Origin: an uncultured Thalassotalea sp.
GTDB taxonomy: Bacteria; Pseudomonadota; Gammaproteobacteria; Enterobacterales; Alteromonadaceae
Length of the DNA stretch: 35,768 bases
Direction of reading: 5' to 3'
Assembly: GCA_938075435.1 (NCBI GenBank)
Contig: CALJHL010000280.1
Span: 1 to 35,768, forward strand
The notes under the pieces are model-generated. The model was given only the letters and a program-made list of their open reading frames with translations. It did no database searches and was not told the origin of the DNA. Of this stretch, positions 1-8,427 are shown piece by piece. Numbering within the stretch: position 1 is the stretch's first letter; every line of letters begins with the position of its first letter. Position numbers and translations under genes: made by a program.

Positions 1-119
1 AGGCTCAGGGATGAGCGCTTTATGCCGGTGACTGTGTAAACGTTAAAATTTAGGTAAAGAAAAACCGATGTACTTCCATACATCGGGTTTTGTGTTATTT
101 AGTGAGTTGGCCGTATAAG
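1..119. repeat. Direct repeat copy A (partial rnpB 3' end plus terminator)
   Basis: These bases are identical to 1988-2106, an exact offset of 1987. Matching begins at the first base of the window, so the true repeat may extend further left. Read on the minus strand the copy holds the last 19 nt of RNase P RNA (101-119), the rnpB terminator hairpin (60-91), then a segment without a gene. Identity stops at 120, where the intact rnpB sequence continues only in the other copy. This is a duplicated 3' end and not a working rnpB. How it arose (site-specific integration, homologous duplication or a spreading repeat family) is inference. Confidence 0.95.
60..91 (-). terminator. Duplicate copy of the rnpB terminator
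   Basis: On the minus strand this is an 8-bp stem (CCGATGTA / TACATCGG) with a 6-nt loop followed by a run of T. It is base-identical to the terminator at 2047-2078. Here it lies downstream of the toxin gene on the same strand, so it may now end the toxin-antitoxin transcript. Confidence 0.75.
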
Positions 120-142
120 TTAACTTAGCTCGATGAAATAAT

Positions 143-442
143 TTAATTATTTATCATAAACTTACGAAAATCTCGTTCTTGTCGCATCACATACAAAATA
201 GAGACTTTTTCATTTGCTACTTTATAAAATATCCGACACGGTGGTACAACAACTTCTCTAAAAGCAAACCCCTTTAGTTCTGCGGGTACTTTACCTGAAT
301 CAGGATGTTCAGTTAACCTATCAACTTTACTAAATATCTTTTGAACTAATGCTTTAGCTGCCTGCTCATTATGGATCGCAATATACTCTGCAATTTCATT
401 AACATTGTTAAGTGCAGGCTCTGTCCAAATTATTTCAGCCAC
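143..442 (-). CDS. RelE/ParE-family toxin
   Basis: This 99-residue protein has the look of the RelE/ParE fold: an N-terminal IxWT-x-PAL start, a helical stretch (EIAEYIAIHN), a central HPDSGK-type turn, an FREVVV-PPCRIFY strand pair and a C-terminal YVMRQERDF strand. Members of this superfamily are either ribosome-dependent mRNA endonucleases or gyrase inhibitors. The sequence alone does not tell me which; the PALNNVNEIAEY opening resembles ParE-like proteins. The start codon overlaps the end of the antitoxin gene by 13 bp, the usual arrangement for translational coupling. A copy of the rnpB terminator follows. It sits inside the repeat-bounded insertion, so it is likely acquired. Confidence 0.85.
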   Translation of the reverse strand: MAEIIWTEPALNNVNEIAEYIAIHNEQAAKALVQKIFSKVDRLTEHPDSGKVPAELKGFAFREVVVPPCRIFYKVANEKVSILYVMRQERDFRKFMINN

Positions 443-687
443 TTTGACATCTTCTCTTTCGCTTGGCTATGTGAAAATACCTTACCTTCAGTGATGGCTT
501 TTTCACCTTTGGCAATACCTTCAAGAATACTCATACGCTGTTGCATAAATTCGTAGTCTTTAACATCAACCAAGTAAGCTGATGGTTGACCATGTTCAGT
601 AATTAAAACAGGCTCTTTAGATTCATGTAAATCCGCTAGAATTTTGGTTGCTTGGCGCTTTAGCGTTGTAACCAGTTCAACTCGCAT
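430..687 (-). CDS. Phd/YefM-family antitoxin
   Basis: This 85-residue protein matches the Phd/YefM pattern: an N-terminal DNA-binding and dimerisation part (VTTLKRQATKILADLHESKEPVLITEHGQPSAYLVDVKDYE, residues about 5-48) and a charged helical C-terminal half that would wrap the toxin. The phrase PVLITEHGQPSAYLV is the family's best-conserved stretch. It precedes and overlaps the toxin gene, so the two form one operon. Antitoxins of this family usually repress their own promoter; a short palindrome lies about 30 bp upstream. Family assignment is firm; neutralisation of the neighbouring toxin is inferred from the pairing. Confidence 0.87.
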   Translation of the reverse strand: MRVELVTTLKRQATKILADLHESKEPVLITEHGQPSAYLVDVKDYEFMQQRMSILEGIAKGEKAITEGKVFSHSQAKEKMSKWLK

Positions 688-714
688 AATTAAATACTCG
701 AAAAGGAAAGTATC

Positions 715-722
715 ACTATAGT
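715..722 (-). promoter_or_regulatory. Possible -10 box / operator of the toxin-antitoxin operon
   Basis: An 8-bp perfect palindrome, ACTATAGT, contains a -10-like TATAGT on the minus strand 28 bp upstream of the antitoxin start. Phd-type antitoxins bind short palindromes overlapping their promoter. No good -35 hexamer is visible, so this is a weak candidate. Confidence 0.3.
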
Positions 723-836
723 AGCACTAAGTTTCGCATTGAGCTATCTTCTTAGTCCATTCCACAATATTAATTAACTATCAGCCCTCTCTCCAGATAA
801 ACTTAACTTCCATAATTATTTGAAACAGTTAAGAAG

Positions 837-1727
837 TTGATGTTATTAATTTCATGGATGATTGTTCGGCTGCTCAAGCTTTTTAAAAGCTTGATATCAA
901 GCAGGCCAAATTATTTCAACAAAACCAAAGCAAGCAATTGTAATAAGCCAAAAGCCAATTATGCACGTAACCGCAAAAAGCCCCAGTGGGTTGTCGATAA
1001 GGTCATTTATTTAAAAGCCATGATGCCCGATACTGGTTGCGGTACCATAGCAAACACCTTTAATCGAATTTCACTAAATAAAGGGGAAACGGTTAGTAAA
1101 ACCTATGTTTATGAAAAACTCAAAACACACCAGTACCAAGTTAAATGCAAACGTAGAGAAATTAAAAACCGTAAACCCAAAGCGATGCCAATTAACCAAA
1201 CATGGGCAATGGACTTAACAACAGTTAATATTGGTGGCAAACGGCAAATCATCTTAGGCATCATTGACCACGGCTCACGTGCCTTACTTTGCTTACAAGC
1301 ACTTGATAGCAAACATTCGTTTGTTATTCTCAACGAAATCATCAATACCATTAAACTCTTTGGTTTTCCTAAAAGACTCAGAAGCGATAATGAAGTGTGC
1401 TTCACATCAAGATTAATAAAAGTTTGTTTAGCCTTTTTATCTATTAAACAACAAACAACCGATGTTGCTTGCCCTTGGCAAAATGGCCGCATTGAACGTT
1501 GCTTTGGCACCTTTAAGCACAAGTGGCAACAAGCTCATTTTACAAATGCCGATCAACTACAACAACAGCTGGTCATTTATCAGACTTGGTATAGCAGCAT
1601 AAGGCCACACAGCCACCTTGACGGCAGAACGCCTGCTGAAGTGCATCAAAGTAAAACACCAAAAGGTAAGGCTATTGAAGTTACAGGCTGGGATGGCGTG
1701 TTAAGTGGCTATTATTTTCCAGATTAA
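837..1727 (+). CDS. DDE (DD35E) transposase / integrase-core protein
   Basis: The 296-residue reading frame carries a retroviral-integrase-type core. Visible are WAMDLTTV (D126), RSDNEV (D184) and NGRIERCFGT (E220), with exactly 35 residues between the second Asp and the Glu, the spacing of active DD35E enzymes. Downstream RPHSHLDGRTPAEV is the usual end of an rve domain. Residues about 46-115 look like a helix-turn-helix region. The first possible start is TTG at 837, then ATG at 840 or 858; an in-frame stop at 813 closes the frame. The N terminus may be shortened. It has no partner orfA, and no terminal inverted repeats were recognised, so it may be a remnant of an insertion sequence rather than an active one. 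Exact IS family not assigned. Confidence 0.8.
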   Translation: MMLLISWMIVRLLKLFKSLISSRPNYFNKTKASNCNKPKANYARNRKKPQWVVDKVIYLKAMMPDTGCGTIANTFNRISLNKGETVSKTYVYEKLKTHQYQVKCKRREIKNRKPKAMPINQTWAMDLTTVNIGGKRQIILGIIDHGSRALLCLQALDSKHSFVILNEIINTIKLFGFPKRLRSDNEVCFTSRLIKVCLAFLSIKQQTTDVACPWQNGRIERCFGTFKHKWQQAHFTNADQLQQQLVIYQTWYSSIRPHSHLDGRTPAEVHQSKTPKGKAIEVTGWDGVLSGYYFPD

Positions 1728-1784
1728 TAAAGAGCGACTTTAATTTTAAAGCTTAAATTCTAATCGTTCACATATAACGAGAGC

Positions 1785-1898
1785 CAAACTCGTTGGTGCA
1801 TTGAAGCTTTGTTTAAAAAGCAGTCAACTGGTGACATAACGCGATATTTTTTAAATAAATTTAAAGATCACTGGAGAATAAAAAGCCTATTTCGTTGA
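1785..1898 (+). pseudogene. Possible gene fragment downstream of the transposase
   Basis: An open stretch without a start codon reads NESQTRWCIEALFKK followed by QSTGDITRYFLNKF and ends at a stop near 1898. It has protein-like composition but no upstream start, and the frame is closed just before it. It might be a scrap of another mobile-element or host gene cut by rearrangement. I do not recognise it, and it could be chance. Confidence 0.2.
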
Positions 1899-1987
1899 AA
1901 AACAGGCTGAAAATTGTCGAAATAATAGTCCGAACGGTGCGAACAGGACATCCTCCAGAATGACGTACAGGATGTACTAATGCTGGT

Positions 1988-2106
1988 AGGCTCAGGGATG
2001 AGCGCTTTATGCCGGTGACTGTGTAAACGTTAAAATTTAGGTAAAGAAAAACCGATGTACTTCCATACATCGGGTTTTGTGTTATTTAGTGAGTTGGCCG
2101 TATAAG
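1988..2106. repeat. Direct repeat copy B (adjoining intact rnpB)
   Basis: This copy is identical base for base to 1-119. It runs from non-coding sequence through the rnpB terminator into the last 19 nt of rnpB. Unlike copy A, the RNase P RNA sequence continues uninterrupted past 2106, so the functional gene uses this copy for its 3' end and terminator. Confidence 0.95.
2047..2078 (-). terminator. rnpB intrinsic terminator
   Basis: On the minus strand, CCGATGTA and TACATCGG form an 8-bp stem around a 6-nt loop, followed directly by TTTTT. It lies about 10 nt beyond the mature 3' end of RNase P RNA, a typical position. Confidence 0.85.
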
Positions 2107-2487
2107 CCGGGTTCTGTTACTTCCGAAGAAGCGACAATCATTCGTCTAGGCCTAGCATCGCTACTAGGCTCAAGCAACCTACCCGGTTCCAACGCGAGCC
2201 ACGCCTAATGGAACCCTATTTGGTCTTGCTCCGGGTGGAGTTTACCCTGCTGCGAACTGTTACCAGCCGCCCGGTGCGCTCTTACCGCACCCTTTCAGCC
2301 TTACCTGTGAAATTCCGAAGAATAACCATCGGCGGTCTTCTCTCTGCTGCACTTGTCGTCGGCTTGCGCCGCCCAGGCGTTACCTGGCACCCTGCTCAAT
2401 GGAGCCCGGACTTTCCTCCCCTTAATCTGTCTACCTCAGATTTGCACCTAAAATACAACGATTAAGCAGCGATTGTCTGGCCAACTC
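2088..2487 (-). ncRNA. rnpB: RNase P RNA (bacterial class A)
   Basis: This is the catalytic RNA of RNase P, which cleaves 5' leaders from pre-tRNAs. The minus strand reads through several universally conserved blocks: GAGGAAAGTCCGGGCTCC near the 5' side, GGGTGCCAGGTAACGCC, GGTAAACTCCACCCGGAGCAA, the ACCCGGGTAGGTTGCTTGAG segment and the terminal CAGAACCCGGCTTAT. The two ends pair as expected for helix P1: 5' GAGTTGGCC with 3' GGCCAACTC. That pairing sets the limits at about 2487 and 2088. Length near 400 nt fits class A. The last 19 nt and the terminator belong to the duplicated segment, so the 3' end was probably reconstituted by the insertion event. The exact 5' end is good to a few nucleotides. 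Confidence 0.96.
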
Positions 2488-2493
2488 GGCGGC

Positions 2494-2522
2494 ATTTTAC
2501 ATCAATCGCAGCAAAGCTCCAA
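2494..2522 (-). promoter_or_regulatory. rnpB sigma-70 promoter
   Basis: On the minus strand a -35 TTGGAG (2517-2522) and a -10 TAAAAT (2494-2499) are separated by 17 bp, and the RNase P RNA 5' end starts 7-9 nt downstream, as expected for a direct promoter. Confidence 0.75.
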
Positions 2523-2568
2523 CATTAAATTTTTTAACCAGCCATTAAAACTCAATTATGCCTTGGCG

Positions 2569-3417
2569 CTACTTCATATCTAGGGCAAATTGGTATAAAG
2601 CATTCTTTTTGACACCGTGAATTTCAGCGGCAATCGCACACGCCTTTTTCGGTTTCATTTCGCTGAGCAAGAGTTTCAGTGTTTTTATGGCAACCTCAGG
2701 AATATCATTAGGATCAATGTGTGCACCTTCAATAATTAGCACCATTTCGCCTTTGAGCTGATTGGGATCATCTTGCAACCAAGCCAAAATATTTTCAGCA
2801 GAATCTGCATGTATGGTTTCGAAGGTTTTCGTTAACTCTCTGGCGATGACTATTTGCCGGTGACCACCTAAAACATCATTAATATCTTGAACAGTATCGA
2901 TTGCTCGGCGAGGCGCATCGTAAAATACCATGGTTCTAGGTTCGCTAGTAAGCTCGGCTAATTTCGACTGTCTAGCACCCGATTTTGACGGCAAAAAGCC
3001 TTCAAAGCTGAATCGATCTGTGGGTAGGCCAGCAACCGATAGTGCCGCAATTGCCGCACAAGCACCCGGCACGGGAACGACCGCCAATTTTTGCTCTCTA
3101 AGATAACGCACTACATGAAAACCTGGGTCGGAAATTAATGGCGTGCCTGCATCTGAAACTAAGGCAATGCTCTTGCCTTCTTTTAATAATTGGCCAATAT
3201 ATTCTTGTCTTTGCCTTTCATTATGGTCGTGTAAAGATAATGTCTTATTTTTTATATTATAAGCCGATAATAATCGACCTGTATGACGGGTATCTTCACA
3301 GGCTATGATGTCAACCTGAGTCAAGACCTCGACCGCCCTTTGACTAAGATCCATTAAATTACCAATTGGCGTGGCGACAACATAAAGGGTGTTAGGATTA
3401 ATTATTGTTTGGGTCAT
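2569..3417 (-). CDS. rsmI: 16S rRNA (cytidine1402-2'-O)-methyltransferase RsmI
   Basis: RsmI uses S-adenosylmethionine to methylate the ribose of C1402 in the decoding centre of 16S rRNA. The 282-residue protein has the tetrapyrrole-methylase fold signatures in order: LYVVATPIGNLMDLSQRA (about 11-28), DIIACEDTRHTG (about 36-47), ALVSDAGTPLISDPG (about 84-98), VPVPGACAAIAALSVAGLP (about 114-132) and the FEGFLPSK loop. Length matches E. coli RsmI (286). It is transcribed away from lpoA, as in enterobacteria where rsmI and lpoA are divergent neighbours. The ATG at 3417 gives the standard N terminus. Confidence 0.97.
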   Translation of the reverse strand: MTQTIINPNTLYVVATPIGNLMDLSQRAVEVLTQVDIIACEDTRHTGRLLSAYNIKNKTLSLHDHNERQRQEYIGQLLKEGKSIALVSDAGTPLISDPGFHVVRYLREQKLAVVPVPGACAAIAALSVAGLPTDRFSFEGFLPSKSGARQSKLAELTSEPRTMVFYDAPRRAIDTVQDINDVLGGHRQIVIARELTKTFETIHADSAENILAWLQDDPNQLKGEMVLIIEGAHIDPNDIPEVAIKTLKLLLSEMKPKKACAIAAEIHGVKKNALYQFALDMK

Positions 3418-3572
3418 TTATTTGTACCAAGTTGATAAATAGCAAGAGGATCGCCTAAGAAGTTACGAGTTAACTAAGGCAAGTTTGCAACTAACTATTG
3501 CCCTTAGGTAAGCAGGCAGTTTATTATGCGAATTAGTATTATACTAGAATTACTATCTTGGACCAATGAACG

Positions 3573-5535
3573 GTGACTAAAATATATAAATCAATGAATG
3601 GACGCTTGTTAATCACTCTACTTTGCGCGTTGTTTTTCTTGCAAAGTTGTGGCACACCGGTAACCAAACGCAGCTCGACGACTACGCCGACAACGACACA
3701 AGATAAAGCAGTTGAAGTTATCGCTGAAAGCGAATTAACGGCTGATGACCTAGTTGCCGAAGCCGCACAACACGATAATGAACAGGCAACAATTTTATTG
3801 CTACAAGCGGCGAGTAAATATTTACAACAAGATGAGCTTAATAAAGCGTTGTTTATCAGTCACGAAGTTAGCAAAATGCCGTTATCTGTCGCGCAAAACA
3901 ATTACAATTTGCTCAATTTAGCCAGCGCCCTCTATGAATTGCAATTATATGATCTTGCCTATGCAAAATTAACTGAAATTGACACCTTAACAGCAGGTAA
4001 TAGACAGCTGCAGTTAAGTGCAAAAATAAATGTAAAGCGCGGGTTATTAGTGGCTGCCATTGTCGATTATTTAAAATACTATCAGCAAAACCCAAGCACC
4101 GATGCTGAGCAACTCGAATATTTACATTCATTATTTGCGCAATTAAAGCCTTGGCAGACTAAGGCATTAGCGAAACGTCAAGACAAGGATTTAAAAGGTT
4201 GGTTAGCATTTAACCAACAGCTAAGTATTTCCGCTGCTAAATTAGAAGATTCAAATATCAATTTAAGCCGTTGGCAAAAACAATACCCTAATCACCCCGC
4301 GAATTATTTGGTTGGCGATTTTACCGACAGAACAACAGAATTAGCACAGCAAGCTGAAATACAAAAAGTCAGTGTTCTTATTCCCTTGTCGGGACGTGAA
4401 GCGGCATTAGGAAAAACGTTGCAAGCAGGAATATTAGCGGCTTATCAACAGGACCTTAGTACTCGGGAAATTAATTTTATTGATACCAATAAGCAAGCAA
4501 TGGCCAATATCATTACTGAATTACAACTCTTTCAGCCTGATTTTGTTATTGGACCGTTATTAAAACATCATGTTGATAGTTATTTAGCAATGACTAATAC
4601 CGAACAAACCGATACCGATAACATTAACCGCGTAGAGACAATTCCAGCGTCGCGGTCAAAGCGTGCAGATATTGCTACTAACAAGGCAACAGACTTAACA
4701 ACGCGATTGCAACAACAGGGTTTAGCCAGCAATTGGCCGACCTTGCTGCTTAATTTACCTGAGCAAGGACAACTGGCTAGCCATCATTTTGCCCTTTCCA
4801 TGTTACCTGAGGACGAAGCCAGCCAAGCCGCTTTTTCATTAAGTAAAAAAGGCTTTCAACAAGCATTAATTCTTAGCCAAAATACTGCTATTGGCAAGCG
4901 TATGGCCAATTCCTTTGCCCAGCAATGGCAATTGCAAACCGGCCTTGCTCCAACCATTGTCTATTATCCTAATGGTAAAAAAATGCAAAATTCGATTAAA
5001 AGTGGTCTTGATGTAAATTTATCAGATGAACGGATTTTCTTATTACGTAACCGTTTACAGGAAAACTTAAAAACGGAAACCCGCAATCGCCGTGACATTG
5101 ATTTAATATATATGTTTGCCACCCCAGATCAGGCGCGCTTGTTAAAGCCCTATATTGACGTAAATACTAGCCCTTTTGCCAATGCCATTCCTATTTATGC
5201 AAGCTCTCGCAGTAATAGTGACCAAGCAGATAGAAATACTCGGCGTGATCTTAACGGCTTAACGTTTACCGAAATACCCTGGTTGTTAACTGGCAAACAA
5301 AATAACCCTGATCTGTCCAAACAAGCGAAACAACTTTGGCCAACACGAAGCAGTGCTTTAGAAAGAATTTATGCCATGGGCATAGATAGTTGGCAATTAA
5401 CCTCTAAGGTTAATAGTATGAAGTTAATACCGGTATTGAAACATTACGGCGAAACTGGAGTTTTGCAAATGAATCAACAGCGCATTATAAATCGCAGCTT
5501 ATTATGGGGTCGGTATCGGTCTAGCCGAATTCAAA

Positions 5536-5552
<17 letters not shown>
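3573..5552 (+). CDS. lpoA: Penicillin-binding protein activator LpoA
   Basis: LpoA is an outer-membrane lipoprotein that reaches through the periplasm and stimulates the peptidoglycan synthase PBP1A. The 659-residue product has a lipoprotein signal: a hydrophobic core LLITLLCALFF and lipobox LQSC with lipidated Cys26. A helical TPR-like N-terminal half (residues about 50-240) is followed by a periplasmic-binding-protein-like C-terminal half starting near KVSVLIPLSGREAALGKTLQAG. The GTG at 3573 gives a 7-residue extension before an in-frame ATG at 3594; either could be used, and neither has a strong ribosome-binding site. The gene heads lpoA-yraN-diaA-dolP, the conserved order. It overlaps yraN by 17 bp. 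Confidence 0.93.
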
Positions 5553-6512
<960 letters not shown>

Positions 6513-6542
6513 GCTTTTTTAGTATTAAAAATAAGAGTTCAC

Positions 6543-7109
6543 ATGAAAAAAATTGCTGTTGTAATACTTAGTATCAGTCTTTTACAGGGCTGTGCCCTAG
6601 CTGTCGTTGCCGGTGTTGGTGTTGGCGCGGCATCATATAATGATCGCCGAACCTTTGAATCTCAGGTAGACGATCAAGCTGTTGAGCTTAATGCTCATAC
6701 CAAAATTTCCGAAAACGCTGAATTGGCAAAAAATAGCGATGTGCAGATAGTGAGCTTAAACGGAACCGTGCTCATCGTCGGCCAAGCGGTAACACCTGAG
6801 TACCGAGAGCAATTATTCAAAATAGTAAGTGACGTTAAGTACACCAAAAAAGTTCATAATCAAGTTCGTATTGCTAAGCTTTCAACCTTTGGCACCAAAA
6901 CCACCGACACTTGGTTAACCACTAAAGTAAAAACCAAAATTATTGCTGACGAAAGACTCAATGGCTTAGCAATTAAAGTAGTAACCGAAGATTCAGAAGT
7001 ATTTCTGATGGGTATTGTTAATGCTAAAGAAGCAGACATTGCCGTAGATATTGCTCGCCATGTTAATGGCGTTTCCCGAGTTTATAAAGCCTTTGAGATG
7101 ATAAAATAA
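6543..7109 (+). CDS. dolP: Outer-membrane lipoprotein DolP (dual BON domain)
   Basis: DolP (formerly YraP) is a lipoprotein that supports outer-membrane integrity and BAM function. The 188-residue precursor starts with a lipoprotein signal, MKKIAVVILSISLLQGC, with lipobox LQGC and Cys17. A glycine-rich linker precedes two BON domains: the first around residues 45-115 (AELAKNSDVQIVSLNGTVLIVGQ) and the second around 118-188 (WLTTKVKTKIIADERLNG to NGVSRVYKAFEMI). Length is close to E. coli DolP (191). It closes the lpoA-yraN-diaA-dolP group, with a strong terminator about 50 bp downstream. Confidence 0.94.
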   Translation: MKKIAVVILSISLLQGCALAVVAGVGVGAASYNDRRTFESQVDDQAVELNAHTKISENAELAKNSDVQIVSLNGTVLIVGQAVTPEYREQLFKIVSDVKYTKKVHNQVRIAKLSTFGTKTTDTWLTTKVKTKIIADERLNGLAIKVVTEDSEVFLMGIVNAKEADIAVDIARHVNGVSRVYKAFEMIK

Positions 7110-7155
7110 CAACAAGTGCAGAAATCTAACGGTTAAATATAGATATTTGCATAAT

Positions 7156-7183
7156 AAAAAACCGGTCATTGACCGGTTTTTTT
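7156..7183. terminator. Bidirectional terminator between dolP and sspB
   Basis: AAAAACCGGTC and GACCGGTTTTT form a long stem around a 4-nt loop, with A and T runs on both sides. It can end dolP on the plus strand and sspB on the minus strand. Confidence 0.9.
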
Positions 7184-7214
7184 ATAGTTGCACTAATAAA
7201 TTAACGCTGTTTAA

Positions 7215-7622
7215 CTATTTTACAATGGATAACGTCGGTTTACCTTTCTTATCAGGCTTTACTGTATCAACCTCTTCAGTAGCAGATTCATCCACTTCAG
7301 GGTAGTCAACAGCAAATGATGTACCGACACCATTTTCTCTGGCGTAAATCGCTGCAATGGCTTCAAATGGGATATATAAATGCTCAAGCTGCCCACCGAA
7401 ACGAGCATTAAACTCGATCACTTCACCACTCATAGCAAAACCCCCTACTGATTCAGGGGCAATGTTAAGCACGATTTGACCTTCATTAATATGCTGTAAA
7501 GGCACCATCACATTAGGATATTCGGCATCGACTGCAATATAAGGAGTCAGTTCGTTATCTACAATCCATTCATAAAAAGCCCTGATCAAATAGGGCTTAT
7601 TCGAGGTCATTTCATCTGACAT
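7215..7622 (-). CDS. sspB: ClpXP protease specificity-enhancing factor SspB
   Basis: SspB delivers ssrA-tagged polypeptides and some other substrates to ClpXP. The 135-residue protein has the substrate-binding domain (about 8-110) with PYLIRAFYEWIVDN, GQIVLNIAPESVGG, EFNARFGG and AIYAREN. A variable acidic linker and the C-terminal ClpX-binding tail KGKPTLSIVK follow, equivalent to the hydrophobic xLxVVK tail of E. coli. It is shorter than E. coli SspB (165) because the linker is reduced. A GAGAAAG ribosome-binding site supports the start at 7622. It lies 26 bp after sspA, the standard operon. Confidence 0.96.
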   Translation of the reverse strand: MSDEMTSNKPYLIRAFYEWIVDNELTPYIAVDAEYPNVMVPLQHINEGQIVLNIAPESVGGFAMSGEVIEFNARFGGQLEHLYIPFEAIAAIYARENGVGTSFAVDYPEVDESATEEVDTVKPDKKGKPTLSIVK

Positions 7623-7648
7623 GTTACTTTCTCTTTACTAGAGTAATA

Positions 7649-8290
7649 CTATGCTGGACGACCGAAACGTAATTCACGTTCAGTTTCCGTTAGTGACGCT
7701 TGAAATGATTCACGATCAAATAAACGCAACATATAGGTTTTCAATTCTTTACTACCCTGACCCGATAACTCAATACCAAAGGCAGGCAAGCGCCACAATA
7801 ATGGTGCTAAATAACAATCTACTAAACTGAATTCTTCACTCATAAAGTACGGCGCTTCGTTTAAAACTGGCGCAATGCTTAATAAGCTTTCTCGTAAATC
7901 TTCGCGGGCTTTTTCAGCATCATCGCTACTACCATTTAAAATGGTCAGCGCCAGTGAATACCAATCACTTTCGATGCGATGCATCATTAAGCGACTACGA
8001 CCACGAGCAACAGGATAAACCGGCATTAATGGCGGATGAGGAAAACGCTCATCTAAATATTCCATAATGATCTTGGCTTCGTATAAAGCTAGTTCACGAT
8101 CAATCAGAGTCGGAACAGTACCGTATGGATTTAAATCAATTAAATCTTCTGGTAAGTTGTCCCGTTCAACTGGGTGGATGTCAACACCCACACCTTTTTC
8201 TGCAAGTACAATGCGAGTTTGATGACTATACATATCATCATCGTGTGAAAACAAAGTCATTACAGAGCGCTTATTGGCGGCTACAGCCAT
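7649..8290 (-). CDS. sspA: Stringent starvation protein A (SspA)
   Basis: SspA is a glutathione-S-transferase-fold protein that binds RNA polymerase and changes promoter choice during starvation and acid stress. The 213 residues match the family length. The thioredoxin-like N-terminal domain has SVMTLFSHDDDMYSHQTRIVLAEKG and the cis-proline loop YGTVPTLIDRELALYEAKIIMEYLDERFPHP (about 55-85). The helical C-terminal domain contains FSLVDCYLAPLLWRLPAFGIEL. The ribosome-binding site GGAGG lies about 5 nt before the start at 8290. A promoter and an unusual perfect dyad lie in its leader. It is co-transcribed with sspB. Confidence 0.97.
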   Translation of the reverse strand: MAVAANKRSVMTLFSHDDDMYSHQTRIVLAEKGVGVDIHPVERDNLPEDLIDLNPYGTVPTLIDRELALYEAKIIMEYLDERFPHPPLMPVYPVARGRSRLMMHRIESDWYSLALTILNGSSDDAEKAREDLRESLLSIAPVLNEAPYFMSEEFSLVDCYLAPLLWRLPAFGIELSGQGSKELKTYMLRLFDRESFQASLTETERELRFGRPA

Positions 8291-8313
8291 ATATCCTCCA
8301 AAGATTTCAAAGT

Positions 8314-8342
8314 GTCCTTAATAAACAACGTTTATTAAGGAC
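8314..8342 (-). promoter_or_regulatory. Perfect 13-bp dyad in the sspA leader
   Basis: Arms 8314-8326 (GTCCTTAATAAAC) and 8330-8342 are exact reverse complements around a 3-nt loop. The dyad lies between the predicted sspA promoter and its ribosome-binding site (8295-8299). No T run follows on the minus strand, so it is not a standard terminator. It could be a regulator-binding operator or an RNA hairpin affecting translation or stability. Confidence 0.6.
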
Positions 8343-8399
8343 TACGAAGGGCTAGTTACTAAAATCAAACAAAGTTGACTCTTAATATAGCCCCTATAA

Positions 8400-8427
8400 A
8401 TTATACTATTGTAGAAGTATTAGTGAA
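8400..8427 (-). promoter_or_regulatory. Candidate sspA promoter
   Basis: On the minus strand a consensus -10 TATAAT (8400-8405) and a -35 TTCACT (8422-8427, 4 of 6 matches) are spaced by 16 bp, giving a leader of about 100 nt. The -35 overlaps the petC stop codon. Confidence 0.5.

Larger units (their letters stand above)
120..1987. mobile_element. Putative insertion bracketed by rnpB-3' direct repeats
   Basis: The segment between the two identical repeat copies carries a Phd-type antitoxin, a RelE/ParE-type toxin, a DD35E transposase gene and about 260 bp of non-coding sequence. Everything to the right of rnpB is conserved housekeeping order, so this looks like an insertion at the rnpB 3' end. 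No tyrosine or serine integrase is encoded inside, and I could not find convincing terminal inverted repeats. The left boundary may lie beyond the window. The call as one mobile unit is inference; the bracketing repeats and the gene content are seen directly. Confidence 0.5.

Noticed and set aside
877-904. Tandem palindromes AAGCTTTTTAAAAGCTT and GCTTGATATCAAGC
   Set aside because: They fall inside the transposase reading frame and encode its LKLFKSLISS stretch; position does not match an element end, so probably coincidental.
1109-1522. 137-codon minus-strand open frame
   Set aside because: It is antisense to the transposase, whose DD35E motif establishes the real frame.
1-2106. Integron cassette array with attC sites
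   Set aside because: The repeats bracket a toxin-antitoxin module as in cassette arrays, but they contain the rnpB 3' end and terminator and lack the R'/R'' core ends of attC; no integron integrase is present.
2208-2465. 85-codon plus-strand open frame
   Set aside because: It lies entirely within the RNase P RNA gene on the opposite strand; the conserved RNA blocks explain the sequence.
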